NCBI GenBank assembly: GCA_015075075.1
Contig: JABTVA010000001.1
Coordinates: 177,662 to 241,661 of the forward strand
DNA from: Deltaproteobacteria bacterium
GTDB lineage: Bacteria > Desulfobacterota > GWC2-55-46
Length of the DNA stretch: 64,000 nt
Direction: 5' to 3'
Made by a program: the position numbers and the translations under genes. The notes beneath the pieces were generated by a model. The model was not told the origin of the DNA and did no database searches. It was given only the letters and a program-made list of their open reading frames with translations. Shown here in pieces: positions 42,258-49,655 of this stretch. How positions within the stretch are numbered: position 1 is the first letter of the stretch; each line of letters starts with the position of its first letter.

Positions 42258-42901
42258 TTAGGGTCTGCACTCCATCACGGCCATGATGACGCCGCGGCCG
42301 TTTGTGAATACGGCGGGGGTGGCGGAGAAGCCCGCAGGGCTGCCCTGGCCGAGGCTTATGCTCCACTCGCCGCCGAACGCGTCCATAGCCGTCCTTTACC
42401 GCGCCTGAGTGGTGCCAGTTGAATGCCTGCCGAGGAGCGGCGTGGGCGTGACGATAGCTCCGTCTCCCCGGCGTTCTCGTTTTTCAAAATCCCCTCGCCG
42501 TCGCAATTCGTGCAGTCCACATCCTCGTCTTCCTCGTCGTCATACCAGTTGCCCTTGCCCTGGCACTCGTCGCAAGGCTCCGTCTCCGGCACTACCCTCG
42601 ACTTCGGCTCCGTGGACGCGAGCGCTGCGGCTATAAGGGTCGCGGGGAATGGCGCGAACATAAGGAACTCGGGTATGACCCTGTCGTAGTCCGGGGCGGA
42701 GAGCCCTGGGACGCCCCGCTCGGATGCGTCCCAGGGCTGGTACGGGTGCCCCTCTATCTCGTAGATCGACACCTTGATGAGGGCGTGCCAGTTGGTGGCG
42801 TGAACATTCCCGTCGTGCAGCCAGGGCCTTGAAAGGTCCCTCCCCGGATATCTGTCTTGCTCTTTCTCGCAGAACGCCTCTATCGCTTCGATACGGGTCA
42901 T
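42258..42901 (-). pseudogene. DnaJ-type zinc-motif phage protein, C-terminus shifted
   Basis: The frame from ATG 42901 holds a conserved N-terminus and the zinc pair CDECQGKG/CTNCDGEG. After about residue 140 it becomes Arg/Ser-rich and stops at 42356. Another frame just downstream reads MDAFGGEWSISLGQ...NGRGVIMAVMECRP and stops at 42258, a natural ending. One or two indels near 42450-42400 would join them. Function unknown; the upstream ATGA overlap shows coupling. Confidence 0.5.
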
Positions 42902-43161
42902 AGAGTCGGCTCCTCTCCGGCCTTCCGCGCCTCCTCCTTCTGTCGGTGAACTTCTCCCTGAAAATGCTGTGCGGCGATTGCGAGCCGCCTCACCTGGTCG
43001 AGCTTGTCCATCCCTTTTTTGTAGAGCGTCGGGGCGATTATCGGCCCCAGGGCGAATGTGCGCGCTATGCGCTGGAGAAATGTATTGAGGTCGAGGTTGT
43101 CGATTATGAAGGCGGCAAAAAGTATCTGTTCCTGCGTTGCCTTGTATTCAGCGTCGTTCAC
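42898..43161 (-). CDS. Small phage protein, 87 aa
   Basis: GTG start overlapping the thyX stop (GTGA) and ATGA overlap with the next gene; mostly helical (AAFIIDNLDLNTFLQRIA, KLDQVRRLAIAAQHFQ). Unknown family, but the tight coupling supports expression. Confidence 0.6.
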   Translation of the reverse strand: MNDAEYKATQEQILFAAFIIDNLDLNTFLQRIARTFALGPIIAPTLYKKGMDKLDQVRRLAIAAQHFQGEVHRQKEEARKAGEEPTL

Positions 43162-43781
43162 AGCGTCGGCTCCTCGGGGGTTATGTCGTCAAAGATGACA
43201 GGAATGAGCCGCCTGAACTCCGCCAGCAATCCTTTCGCCAGAGCCTGTATCTGCGAGTCGGCCTTGGGCGATGTGCGCAGTTCGAAGAAATGACGCCATG
43301 ACCTTAAATTCATGGACACTACAAATTCCGTTTTCGTTCCATTCGGGAGGAAGTATCTGGCCTGTTGCGGCTTTTTGCCTTGAGCTATTTTCTTGAAATA
43401 ATGTGCTTCTATTGCCCGGAGAAGATCGATATCGTCTTCCTCAAGGTCGAAATCGGGCTGTACAAAAGTAATCTCATTCCCGAATCCTTCCTTGCTGTAG
43501 TTGCAGAACCTCTGACTCTCCTGCGAGAACGTCGCTATTCTGTGCCTCACGCCTTGATGCGATGTCGACCTGTCGCAGACGACCCGGACGGTTACTTTCT
43601 CATGTTCAAGGACGCTGTGGTGCCCGGAAGCTATTATCTTTTTAACGAACTCCCTGCAGGAGTCCTCTGTTATTTTGGCCTCAGACTTGTAACAGGTCCT
43701 CCCGGCCCTCTCTATTTTCTTAAGGACTTCTATCCCGTTTATTTCGTCCTCTATGATGAACCCCGGCTTGATTATGCGCAT
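43158..43781 (-). CDS. thyX: FAD-dependent thymidylate synthase
   Basis: 207 aa from ATG 43781 (AAAGGGG upstream). The ThyX signature RHR-x7-S is present as RHRIATFSQES, with GHHSVLEHEKVTVRV before it and NLRSWRHFFELR after. The enzyme makes dTMP from dUMP with methylenetetrahydrofolate and FAD, supporting phage DNA synthesis. It overlaps the DUF3310 gene. Confidence 0.92.
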   Translation of the reverse strand: MRIIKPGFIIEDEINGIEVLKKIERAGRTCYKSEAKITEDSCREFVKKIIASGHHSVLEHEKVTVRVVCDRSTSHQGVRHRIATFSQESQRFCNYSKEGFGNEITFVQPDFDLEEDDIDLLRAIEAHYFKKIAQGKKPQQARYFLPNGTKTEFVVSMNLRSWRHFFELRTSPKADSQIQALAKGLLAEFRRLIPVIFDDITPEEPTL

Positions 43782-44017
43782 TTTACAGCCCCTTTCTTTG
43801 CGTTCCTCTCGGCCCTCTTTATGCACCTGTCCAGATACCAGCAGGCTTTTTTCAGATCCTCCAGTTCGTTAGCCTTGTGGGGCGCGCGGACGACATACTT
43901 GACAACATTGCCCGCGAAAAAGTCGAGGCGCTGATCCTCGATGAAGTCAGCGACTTCTATCTTGCCCTGGTTGTAATGCGAAGGATGGTTTACCGCGTCA
44001 CACGCTTTTTCTCTCAT
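43772..44017 (-). CDS. DUF3310 protein, 81 aa
   Basis: The pattern VNHPSHYNQGKIEVADFIED...FFAGNVVKYVVRAPHK...EDLKKACWYLDRC is the DUF3310 family, small proteins found almost only in phages and placed next to nucleotide metabolism genes, as here beside thyX. Biochemical role unknown. Confidence 0.82.
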   Translation of the reverse strand: MREKACDAVNHPSHYNQGKIEVADFIEDQRLDFFAGNVVKYVVRAPHKANELEDLKKACWYLDRCIKRAERNAKKGAVKCA

Positions 44018-44778
44018 GCTCCCACCTCCGGCACCTCGATATCCAGCCCGAGAAGGTCCTTAAGCACTTCGAGGGCGATGCGGTTCCGCCGGGCCTCCTC
44101 GATGTGGTAGTTGATCGCGCCCTGGAGCTTAAGGATCATCTCGTTGGGGTGCAGATTGTTCAGGGGAACATCCTTCGGCTTGGCTCCCTCTCCCCTCGCG
44201 GGTGAGGTAGCCTTTGCCTTTCTCGGGGCCCTGCCCTTCTCGCGGCACTCCCCGCATTTGCCCCTGTAGAGCCGCTTGCCCTCCGGCGGGGCATTGCCGC
44301 AATCCGTACACTTCGTCTCGCCCATGTCCTTCTCCTTTTTTGTCGGCCTTTTCGAGGCGCAGGTCCCGCAGACGCCTTCCGTCCACCCCGTTACGTCAAC
44401 GCGCATCCGGCCACAATAACGGCATGTCTCGTCCGCTGCCGGGAGGTTCCGTATTTTTGCATCCTCCGTAGGGTGGGCTGCGCCCACCGAAAGAGGTTGC
44501 GGGCCGGTATTTTCTTCCCCCTTTTCTAAAGGGGGCCCAGGGTGATTACACATGGTGCGCGGAGCGCACCCTACAAGAGCCGGGGCTTCCGGCTGCGGCT
44601 CGGGCTTGTGTTTTTCCCTTGTGAGGGCCTTCAGCTCCTCAAGCGTCGGCAGCTTCTTCATGGGCGCATCCCTACGACGGCCTGCGCTTATCTCCTCGAG
44701 CTGGCAATCGAGGCAGAGGTCGCTATTCAGCCTCGCCTTCTTCCCGCACCTGCATTGCTTCCTTTCGGCCGGCGTCAT
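44014..44778 (-). CDS. Zinc-ribbon protein enlarged by in-frame dispersed repeats
   Basis: 254 aa with several CxxC sites (CRCGKKARLNSDLCLDC, CRYCGRMRVDV, CGTC, CTDCG, CGEC). Between them are translations of dispersed repeats: LVGCAPRTM (GTAGGGTGCGC..), NHPGPPLEKGE (CCCTTTTCTAAAGGGGG type), SVGAAHPTE (GTAGGGTGGGC..) and SPARGEG (CTCGCGGG..). Four inserts in one gene, all keeping the frame, are striking. The C-terminal helix ends at the DUF3310 start (ATGA). Function unknown. Confidence 0.65.
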   Translation of the reverse strand: MTPAERKQCRCGKKARLNSDLCLDCQLEEISAGRRRDAPMKKLPTLEELKALTREKHKPEPQPEAPALVGCAPRTMCNHPGPPLEKGEENTGPQPLSVGAAHPTEDAKIRNLPAADETCRYCGRMRVDVTGWTEGVCGTCASKRPTKKEKDMGETKCTDCGNAPPEGKRLYRGKCGECREKGRAPRKAKATSPARGEGAKPKDVPLNNLHPNEMILKLQGAINYHIEEARRNRIALEVLKDLLGLDIEVPEVGA

Positions 44779-44966
44779 ACCGGCCCCCAGGGCCCGCCGA
44801 AGTAGAGGTCGTCCGGGTGGCCGGAGTCCTTGGGCGGCTCGTCATTAAGGTACTCCTTCACGATCACGCCGAGGGCGAAGCCTAACAGCACCAGAGCGAG
44901 CCCCACTGAAAAGGCCACGAAGTAAGGTATGGTTATGGTCGCTTCGCCGCTATTCGCTTCCAGCAT
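44775..44966 (-). CDS. Single-span membrane protein, 63 aa
   Basis: One TM helix (YFVAFSVGLALVLLGFALG) follows a short polar N-terminus, and the C-terminus is acidic. It overlaps both neighbours, a sign of tight coupling. Unknown function. Confidence 0.6.
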   Translation of the reverse strand: MLEANSGEATITIPYFVAFSVGLALVLLGFALGVIVKEYLNDEPPKDSGHPDDLYFGGPWGPV

Positions 44967-45300
44967 CCTGCGCCTCGGTCTCTTCGCCGGGCCTCGTCTC
45001 CGAGCCCTTGAGCTTCATCTGGCAGCGGTTGCATATCTGCCGCGTCCGGTTGAAAAACACATCCCCGCGTATCGCCTCGCCGCACTTCCTGCACACGCGC
45101 CGCCTGAGGGCCTGCCTTCCCTCGTCCGTCGCCCTCTCGCACCCGTCAAGGCATGCGGCCATGCCCCGGAATATCTCGCCCTCGTCCGGATGGAGGGAGG
45201 GCTTCCGGGCGAGCTTCAAGGCCCTCTCGCGCCGGAGCTTGCAGGCCCTTTCGGTTAACCGCGCCTCGTACGGCTTGCATTCGATAAGCTCGATAGTCAT
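44950..45300 (-). CDS. Zinc-ribbon protein, 116 aa
   Basis: From ATG 45300 (overlapping the previous stop). A C-terminal zinc ribbon CRKCGEAI...CNRC lies behind a basic helical region with three further Cys. It probably binds nucleic acid. No closer family recognised. Confidence 0.6.
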   Translation of the reverse strand: MTIELIECKPYEARLTERACKLRRERALKLARKPSLHPDEGEIFRGMAACLDGCERATDEGRQALRRRVCRKCGEAIRGDVFFNRTRQICNRCQMKLKGSETRPGEETEAQDAGSE

Positions 45301-45545
45301 AGCCCTAAATGCCCGAACCTTTCCCCTCTCCTGCCCCGGCCCCACTCCCACGCGCCGTAGACGGCCAGGGCTAAGAACACGGCAAAGAGGAACGCCGAGG
45401 CCCAGAGGCGGGCCTCGATGAAGACCGCTATCCAGATGACATTGGCCGCGGCCCAGAGGTAAAAGCCCGAGACGCGCCTCCGCGCGTTAAGGAAGGTGCC
45501 GCCTATGGAAAGGGCCACGGCTATCCAGGAGAGGAAGGTCAACAC
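45297..45545 (-). CDS. Small three-helix membrane protein (PnuC-like pattern), 82 aa
   Basis: GTG start. Three TM segments with the pattern FLSWIAVALSIGGTFLNA, FYLWAAANVIWIAVF and FAVFLALAVYGAWEW, reminiscent of one repeat of PnuC-type transporters and of small membrane proteins frequent in phages. Function unknown. Confidence 0.6.
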   Translation of the reverse strand: MLTFLSWIAVALSIGGTFLNARRRVSGFYLWAAANVIWIAVFIEARLWASAFLFAVFLALAVYGAWEWGRGRRGERFGHLGL

Positions 45546-45547
45546 AA

Positions 45548-45757
45548 CTAAAACCTCAGCCTCTGTTCCGGCACGAAGAAGAGCGGAGACTCGTTAAAGA
45601 CCTTGTTCATGATCGCGCCGGTCTCCATATTGTAAAGGGCCTTGCGAAAGTGGTCCATATCCACGAACACCATGACCGGGATGCCCCTCTTCGCCGCGTA
45701 AGACTGGAGCCTCAATATCCGGCGGGCCGTTTTCGGGTCCATCATTTCCTCAGGCAT
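45548..45757 (-). CDS. Small phage protein, 69 aa
   Basis: Alpha/beta pattern (ARRILRLQSYAAKRGIPVMV); its start lies inside the 3' end of the repeat-bearing gene 45742-45996. Unknown. Confidence 0.5.
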   Translation of the reverse strand: MPEEMMDPKTARRILRLQSYAAKRGIPVMVFVDMDHFRKALYNMETGAIMNKVFNESPLFFVPEQRLRF

Positions 45758-45996
45758 AATAGGGCCTCCTGGTCTTCCCCTCCCCCTTTTTTAAAGGGGG
45801 ATTGAGGGGGATTATCTAATCTCCCCTTCCCCTCTTTAGAAAAGAGGGGTTCCGGTGGGTGCTCTACATACGGGTACTGCCCCGGCTGGAAGACATGCTC
45901 CGGGTGCATCGTGAGGAAAGTGGCAAGCTCCGTGATCCTCATGCACGCCGCAAATGTCTCGGGGTCGAGCCCTTTGAGGTGCGAGAGGTCAGCCAC
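45742..45996 (-). CDS. Small phage protein carrying two in-frame dispersed repeats
   Basis: GTG start overlapping the transglycosylase stop. The first ~45 residues look native (LKGLDPETFAACMRITEL). The rest, PPEPLFSKEGKGRLDNPPQSPFKKGGGE in two adjoining blocks (PPEPLFSKEGK and NPPQSPFKKGG), is translated repeat DNA of the CCCCTTTT..AAAAGGGG class. The repeats probably replaced the original C-terminus. Confidence 0.5.
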   Translation of the reverse strand: MADLSHLKGLDPETFAACMRITELATFLTMHPEHVFQPGQYPYVEHPPEPLFSKEGKGRLDNPPQSPFKKGGGEDQEALLCLRK

Positions 45997-46567
45997 CGAG
46001 CCCCTCCATCGTCTTCATTACCGCGGCGAGGTACCTGCCGTCGGGTATGCGGCCCGAGCCCCAGAAGTAGCGCGCAACGCCCTCCTCCGGGCCCCAGCGC
46101 CGTATGTTGTCGGCGAGGATGAACGTGCCGAGGCGTATGTTGTCGTCTATGTCGTAAAGGTCGGCCTCCACGCCGAGCTCTGCCGGCCACCAGGGCATCA
46201 CCTGCATGAGCCCCACAGCGCCCTTGGGGCTTACGGCGTCGGGCACACCGGACGATTCCACCACGATTATCGAGACGACAAGCTTGGGCGGCAGGTCGTG
46301 CAGGGCCGAGTAGTAATAAACCGCCCTGCCTATCTCCACGCGGTCGGTCAGCGTGAGCCCGGGGTTGTAGAGCGCGGCCATGTCGCCCAGGGCTATCCAG
46401 CTTTCGATTGCCTCGGCGAGCTCGTCCTTTTCTTCCGGGGCATCGGCCCCGGCCTGGCGCGTGCAGCCTGCGGCCAAAAGGACCGCGATAATAAGGAGCC
46501 AGGGAAGGAGCATCGAGGCGAGCCCCATGACGGGCCCGCCGCTTATCGTGAGCTTCGGTATCCTCAT
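45989..46567 (-). CDS. Lipoprotein lytic transglycosylase (SLT domain)
   Basis: A signal anchor ends in the lipobox LAAGC (about residue 35). The SLT fold follows: catalytic Glu in VVSIIVVESSGVPDAVS, GAVGLMQVMPWW, then NIRLGTFILADNIRRWG and VARYFWGSGRIPDG. 192 aa. It cuts peptidoglycan glycan strands. Its place among accessory genes and its lipid anchor suggest a role outside lysis, for example in entry or in the envelope. Confidence 0.85.
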   Translation of the reverse strand: MRIPKLTISGGPVMGLASMLLPWLLIIAVLLAAGCTRQAGADAPEEKDELAEAIESWIALGDMAALYNPGLTLTDRVEIGRAVYYYSALHDLPPKLVVSIIVVESSGVPDAVSPKGAVGLMQVMPWWPAELGVEADLYDIDDNIRLGTFILADNIRRWGPEEGVARYFWGSGRIPDGRYLAAVMKTMEGLGG

Positions 46568-46764
46568 TCGTCGCCTCCGCTTGGTCTGATTATGGGTCTG
46601 AGCGTGTTATTCAGAAGCATCTCTATAAGGCTCATGCCGCCGGTGTGCGGCCTCGGCGGCCTCGTCCTCGCCCTGAATATCCTGAGGGCTATCATCCGCT
46701 CCCGCCTGTCCTTGCATACGCCGAGCCACTTCTTTAGCTCCTGGCGCTTTTCGGCGTGGGTCAT
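46564..46764 (-). CDS. Small basic phage protein, 66 aa
   Basis: ATG 46764 overlaps the previous stop (ATGA), and its own stop overlaps the transglycosylase start (ATGA). Basic and helical (MTHAEKRQELKKWLGVCKDR). Unknown. Confidence 0.5.
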   Translation of the reverse strand: MTHAEKRQELKKWLGVCKDRRERMIALRIFRARTRPPRPHTGGMSLIEMLLNNTLRPIIRPSGGDE

Positions 46765-47036
46765 TCGGAGCACCTTTCCTTAAGTCGCTTCCGCCTTTCG
46801 ACGAGATTGGCCATGTACCTCTCGTGCGCCTCCTGGAAGACGCGCGCCCACTTCTTTGCATATTCGATGTCGTTTCTCAGTACCGCGCTGGCGATCGTGC
46901 CGGCGAGCGCATCCATGACTATCTTCAGCCTGCGCGACATGGTCTCGTCTTCCGGAGTCTGCTGAAGCTCTGTCCATAGCTCCTCGCTCATCCCTTCCAT
47001 GCCTGTCGCTCGTTCGCACGCGGGTTCCTCGGCCAT
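46761..47036 (-). CDS. Helical phage protein, 91 aa
   Basis: Start chosen at ATG 47036; upstream codons read through a GGTGGGC..GCCCACC repeat. Helical, charged (LKIVMDALAGTIASAVLRND, FQEAHERYMANLVERRKR). Possibly a small coiled-coil or terminase-like accessory. Unknown. Confidence 0.5.
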   Translation of the reverse strand: MAEEPACERATGMEGMSEELWTELQQTPEDETMSRRLKIVMDALAGTIASAVLRNDIEYAKKWARVFQEAHERYMANLVERRKRLKERCSE

Positions 47037-47162
47037 GCCCTTCTCCCTTTTTGTTAAGGTGGGCTCGGCCCACCATTCTTTTGCCCCCGGAGAGGCGCCC
47101 ACTCCCCTCCGGGGGCCCTACGGCGGCCAAGGAAGGAGGTCCGCGGCCGCATCCGGTGTTTA

Positions 47163-47405
47163 CTACTTTCTGATGCTCGGGGGTCCGCCGCGGTCGTTGT
47201 TTTTGCGCTGGAGCGCGGGGGCCTCGACGACTTCGAGTTCACCCTCGTCGAACCACATGCCGTCTGGCAGCTTGCTGTCGGCTCCCACGGGCGGCTGCAC
47301 CCAATACCTGTTGCATCCATTCATATGCTCAGACCGTGAAGTTACGATGCCAGTGAACCCGCTGATGTTGCTCTTTACCTTTGAGCCAAGCTCGATCGTG
47401 AACAT
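47163..47405 (-). CDS. Small SH3-like phage protein, 80 aa
   Basis: ATG 47405 follows GGAGGGTTA. The sequence MFTIELGSKVKSNISGFTG then YWVQPPV shows a short beta-barrel pattern common in phage accessory proteins. Unknown function. Confidence 0.55.
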   Translation of the reverse strand: MFTIELGSKVKSNISGFTGIVTSRSEHMNGCNRYWVQPPVGADSKLPDGMWFDEGELEVVEAPALQRKNNDRGGPPSIRK

Positions 47406-47421
47406 TAACCCTCCTCCTTTT

Positions 47422-47637
47422 TTACGGCCGGCGCTGCCCGTCCTCATGCGCCGCCTTCAGCGCCTCTGCCCCGTCATGGGGCGCGGGCGCGCCGACCTCG
47501 AAATCAAAACTTCCCTGCGCCTTCCGGCCCCGCCGCCGCGTGAAGGGCGGCAGGCCCTTGTCCCTCACCACTGCCGGGGCAACCTCTCCCCGGAACATCC
47601 GGTGCACCAGCTCCCTGCACTCTCGCGAGCTCGGCAT
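47422..47637 (-). CDS. Small phage protein, 71 aa
   Basis: Read in the same direction with short gaps. N-terminal helix (SSRECRELVHRMFRGEVAP) then a basic middle. No family recognised. Confidence 0.4.
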   Translation of the reverse strand: MPSSRECRELVHRMFRGEVAPAVVRDKGLPPFTRRRGRKAQGSFDFEVGAPAPHDGAEALKAAHEDGQRRP

Positions 47638-47656
47638 GGGCCCTCCCGGCTTCGGG

Positions 47657-47896
47657 TTAGACGACTCTCCTTATGCCGACAGGGCGTTTTCTCGGCTCCC
47701 TGGCAGCAATCTTGTGCCTCTCTATGTACTCGTCCAGGTCGGCCTGCCTGAACCTTGGCGGCGAGGCCGGCGACGGATAGCGATAACATGGCACGTTTAG
47801 GCCGAGGGCGACCCACTTCCGAAGCGTCTCCCACGACACGCCGAGATATTCAGCGGCCTGGTGCATGGTAAGCATGGGTTTCTCTTTCGCTCTCAT
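47657..47896 (-). CDS. Excisionase/AlpA-like winged-HTH protein
   Basis: 79 aa. MLTMHQAAEYLGVSWETLRKW followed by PRFRQADLDEYIERHKIA is the MerR-superfamily excisionase/AlpA pattern. As the second gene of the early leftward region it probably regulates excision or early genes. The direct partner would be the tyrosine integrase at 51107. Confidence 0.72.
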   Translation of the reverse strand: MRAKEKPMLTMHQAAEYLGVSWETLRKWVALGLNVPCYRYPSPASPPRFRQADLDEYIERHKIAAREPRKRPVGIRRVV

Positions 47897-47953
47897 TCGA
47901 TCTTCACCTTCATCTTTGCCAGCAGGACGGTGCCGGCGGCTTTCTTAGGACGC

Positions 47954-48406
47954 TCACCCCAGCCTCCCCTTCGGGCATTTAAGCGCCAGCCTCGCCTCTT
48001 CGAGCTGGGCCTGGACCTGCTCTATGCGCCTGCAGAGGTATCCCTTTTCCATTTCGCTCAGGTGGTTGTCGGCGGTCATGGCCTGCACGTCGGCGATGAA
48101 GCGGCCGACAGACGCGGCCACGTCGAGCGTCTCGCCGATCAGCCCCCTGTGCTCTTTCGCGCCCTGCCTGGGCGCGGGCAGGTGGTCGGTGTCGGCGAGA
48201 ATAAAATTAAGAAAATCGAGGTCGCCGGTGGCGTTGTAGATCCGGCCCACGAGATCGGGCGGGCAATAGTGCGCGCCCTCGCAGTAGTTGTAGAAGGTCG
48301 AGAGGCTCTCGCCGATGGCCCCGGCCACCTTCTTCGCGGCGTGCTCGCCCGGCGATATGAATTTTCTGTAAAGGAGGTTCTGAAATCCGATGTGTCGAAT
48401 GGGCAT
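47954..48406 (-). CDS. CII-like phage regulatory protein (CP76 type)
   Basis: 150 aa. The N-terminal AAKKVAGAIGESLSTFYNYCEG is an HTH of the phage CII/CP76 family, followed by YCPPDLVGRIYNATGDLDFLNFI and a C-terminal coiled coil. It is the first substantial gene after the early terminator, the position of lambda cII. Probably sets the lysis-lysogeny choice. Confidence 0.7.
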   Translation of the reverse strand: MPIRHIGFQNLLYRKFISPGEHAAKKVAGAIGESLSTFYNYCEGAHYCPPDLVGRIYNATGDLDFLNFILADTDHLPAPRQGAKEHRGLIGETLDVAASVGRFIADVQAMTADNHLSEMEKGYLCRRIEQVQAQLEEARLALKCPKGRLG

Positions 48407-48503
48407 AGGTAAATCCCCCCTTCCCTTTTCCTTTTCAGGCCCGGCCTGCCCTGCTATTCTGCCCCCATGAAAATACGTTGCCCTGATAAACCCTCTGTGA
48501 TAA

Positions 48504-48559
48504 AAAAAGAGGGCAGAACCTCAAGAACCCCGGATAAGGAGGAGAGGTCTGCCCTTTTT
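48504..48559. terminator. Bidirectional terminator in the early region
   Basis: AAAAGAGGGCAGA-ACCTC pairs with GAGG-TCTGCCCTTTT (two single-base bulges) with U runs available on both strands. On the leftward strand the stem is followed by seven T. It lies between the early promoter at 49043-49070 and the CII-like gene, as tR1 does in lambda. Confidence 0.65.
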
Positions 48560-48705
48560 CCCGTGAGCGGCGCTGTGGTGGATTGTCTGGCGGACGATCC
48601 AGCGCCGGCCCACAAGCTTTTTACGGCTTTCAAATTTTCAACACCTGCCACCAACATCCGCGTCCGCCTCAGCTACAGGTTCAACAGTTCAGAAGGAGCT
48701 GCTAT

Positions 48706-48903
48706 ATGAGCGACGGCCTTTTTAAGGGCCTCGAAAAAGACATCAAAAAAGAGATAGAGCAGGGCCTGGAAGAGGAGCTACGGTGCGAATGCGGCCATAA
48801 ATTCACGGAGGCTCTGCGACGGCTCAAAGACAACCCGACGCTCGTTTGCCCCGTCTGCGGCCTTGAAACTGTCGTCAGCATACGTGTTGAAAAGGGGCCT
48901 TAG
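48706..48903 (+). CDS. Zinc-ribbon protein, 65 aa
   Basis: ATG 48706 follows AGAAGGAG. The protein has a charged helix (MSDGLFKGLEKDIKKEIEQG) and a treble-clef-like zinc site (CECGHKF...CPVCGLE). It is transcribed opposite to the early operon and overlaps the leftward ORF 48778-49014. Possibly a regulator made with the repressor. Confidence 0.6.
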   Translation: MSDGLFKGLEKDIKKEIEQGLEEELRCECGHKFTEALRRLKDNPTLVCPVCGLETVVSIRVEKGP

Positions 48904-49014
48904 CCGCTTCTGCTCCTTGACCAGTTTCAACATCAGCCGCGGGTTCGCCTTGAGCTTGTCTATGACGGCCCGGCATTCCGTGCTTATGACTATGTCGATT
49001 GCTCTCTTGGCCAT
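48778..49014 (-). CDS. Possible first early gene, 78 aa, antisense to the zinc-ribbon gene
   Basis: ATG 49014 is preceded by GGAGGGCGGACG and lies 20-30 bp after the strong leftward promoter. MAKRAIDIVISTECRAVIDK then KLVKEQKRLRPLF looks like a real protein. The C-terminal half overlaps the rightward zinc-ribbon gene on the opposite strand. Both have good start signals; perhaps both are used, or only the start of this one. A Cro or antiterminator role would fit by position only. Confidence 0.4.
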   Translation of the reverse strand: MAKRAIDIVISTECRAVIDKLKANPRLMLKLVKEQKRLRPLFNTYADDSFKAADGANERRVVFEPSQSLREFMAAFAP

Positions 49015-49042
49015 CGTCCGCCCTCCGATGTGATGGGGTAAG

Positions 49043-49095
49043 AATATACAAGATTTCGTAGAGTTGTCAATATAAAAATACAATCTTTCGTAGAG
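49043..49095 (-). promoter_or_regulatory. Leftward early promoter with two operator-like repeats
   Basis: On the minus strand a perfect -35 TTGACA (49065-49070), a 16-bp spacer and -10 TATATT (49043-49048). Two direct repeats, ATACAAGATTTCGTAGAG (49046-49063) and ATACAATCTTTCGTAGAG (49078-49095), differ at two positions and are 32 bp apart (three helical turns). The first covers the spacer and part of the -10. They are the probable binding sites of the repressor encoded at 49101. Confidence 0.75.
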
Positions 49096-49100
49096 ATGGC

Positions 49101-49511
49101 ATGAACAAAATCGAAATAGCAAGATATATTAAGGCGTTACGCATTAAAAAATTTGGGGATAAATTTGGGGCTCAGAAGAAGTTTGCGGATTTTCTGGGAA
49201 TCAAATATACGACTTATCGTGAAAACGAACGGGGGAAAATAGGGATTGAGGTCTTAAAATCGCTACACGAAAAAATGGGGATCGACCTGAACGAACTATT
49301 GTCGAAGGAGGATTCAGAACACTTAAGTGCCGCCGAGGAGGAAGCCCCTTACAGGCCCCTCCCCCTCGTATCGAACGAGGAGAAGGAGTACATGGAAAAG
49401 CTCCTTGAGGTGCTGAGAAACCCGAAAACGAAAAAGGCCATACAGGAGAACATCGACACCTTCCTCCAGGTCCCGAAGCCGGAACCGGAGCGAAAAAAAA
49501 AGGAGGAGTGA
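49101..49511 (+). CDS. Prophage repressor (XRE-type HTH)
   Basis: 136 aa with an N-terminal XRE HTH (FGAQKKFADFLGIKYTTYRENERGK in two parts: FGAQKKFADFLGIKY and TTYRENERGK). A charged tail follows. There is no LexA/S24 peptidase domain, so induction by RecA-dependent self-cleavage is not expected. It is transcribed away from the early promoter and next to its putative operators, which fits a CI-type role. Confidence 0.8.
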   Translation: MNKIEIARYIKALRIKKFGDKFGAQKKFADFLGIKYTTYRENERGKIGIEVLKSLHEKMGIDLNELLSKEDSEHLSAAEEEAPYRPLPLVSNEEKEYMEKLLEVLRNPKTKKAIQENIDTFLQVPKPEPERKKKEE

Positions 49512-49644
49512 GCCGCTCAAGGTTTTCTCGGTCAAGGACCGGGGACTTGCCTTTATCCTTGAGGAAGAAACGGCCCGATACGAGTCCGAGGCCTGCCCGA
49601 TGCTCGATGATATAAAAGACTGTCCGTTGAAAAAGACCAGCTAA
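49510..49644 (+). CDS. Possible small ORF without a clear start codon
   Basis: A frame overlapping the repressor stop reads EPLKVFSVKDRGLAFILEEE and ends at TAA 49642. It looks protein-like, but the expected ATG before Ser-Glu-Pro is absent (AGT instead). It is either a broken small gene or a product reached by frameshift from the repressor. Confidence 0.25.
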   Translation, partial: EPLKVFSVKDRGLAFILEEETARYESEACPMLDDIKDCPLKKTS

Positions 49645-49655
49645 GGAGGGAGTTC

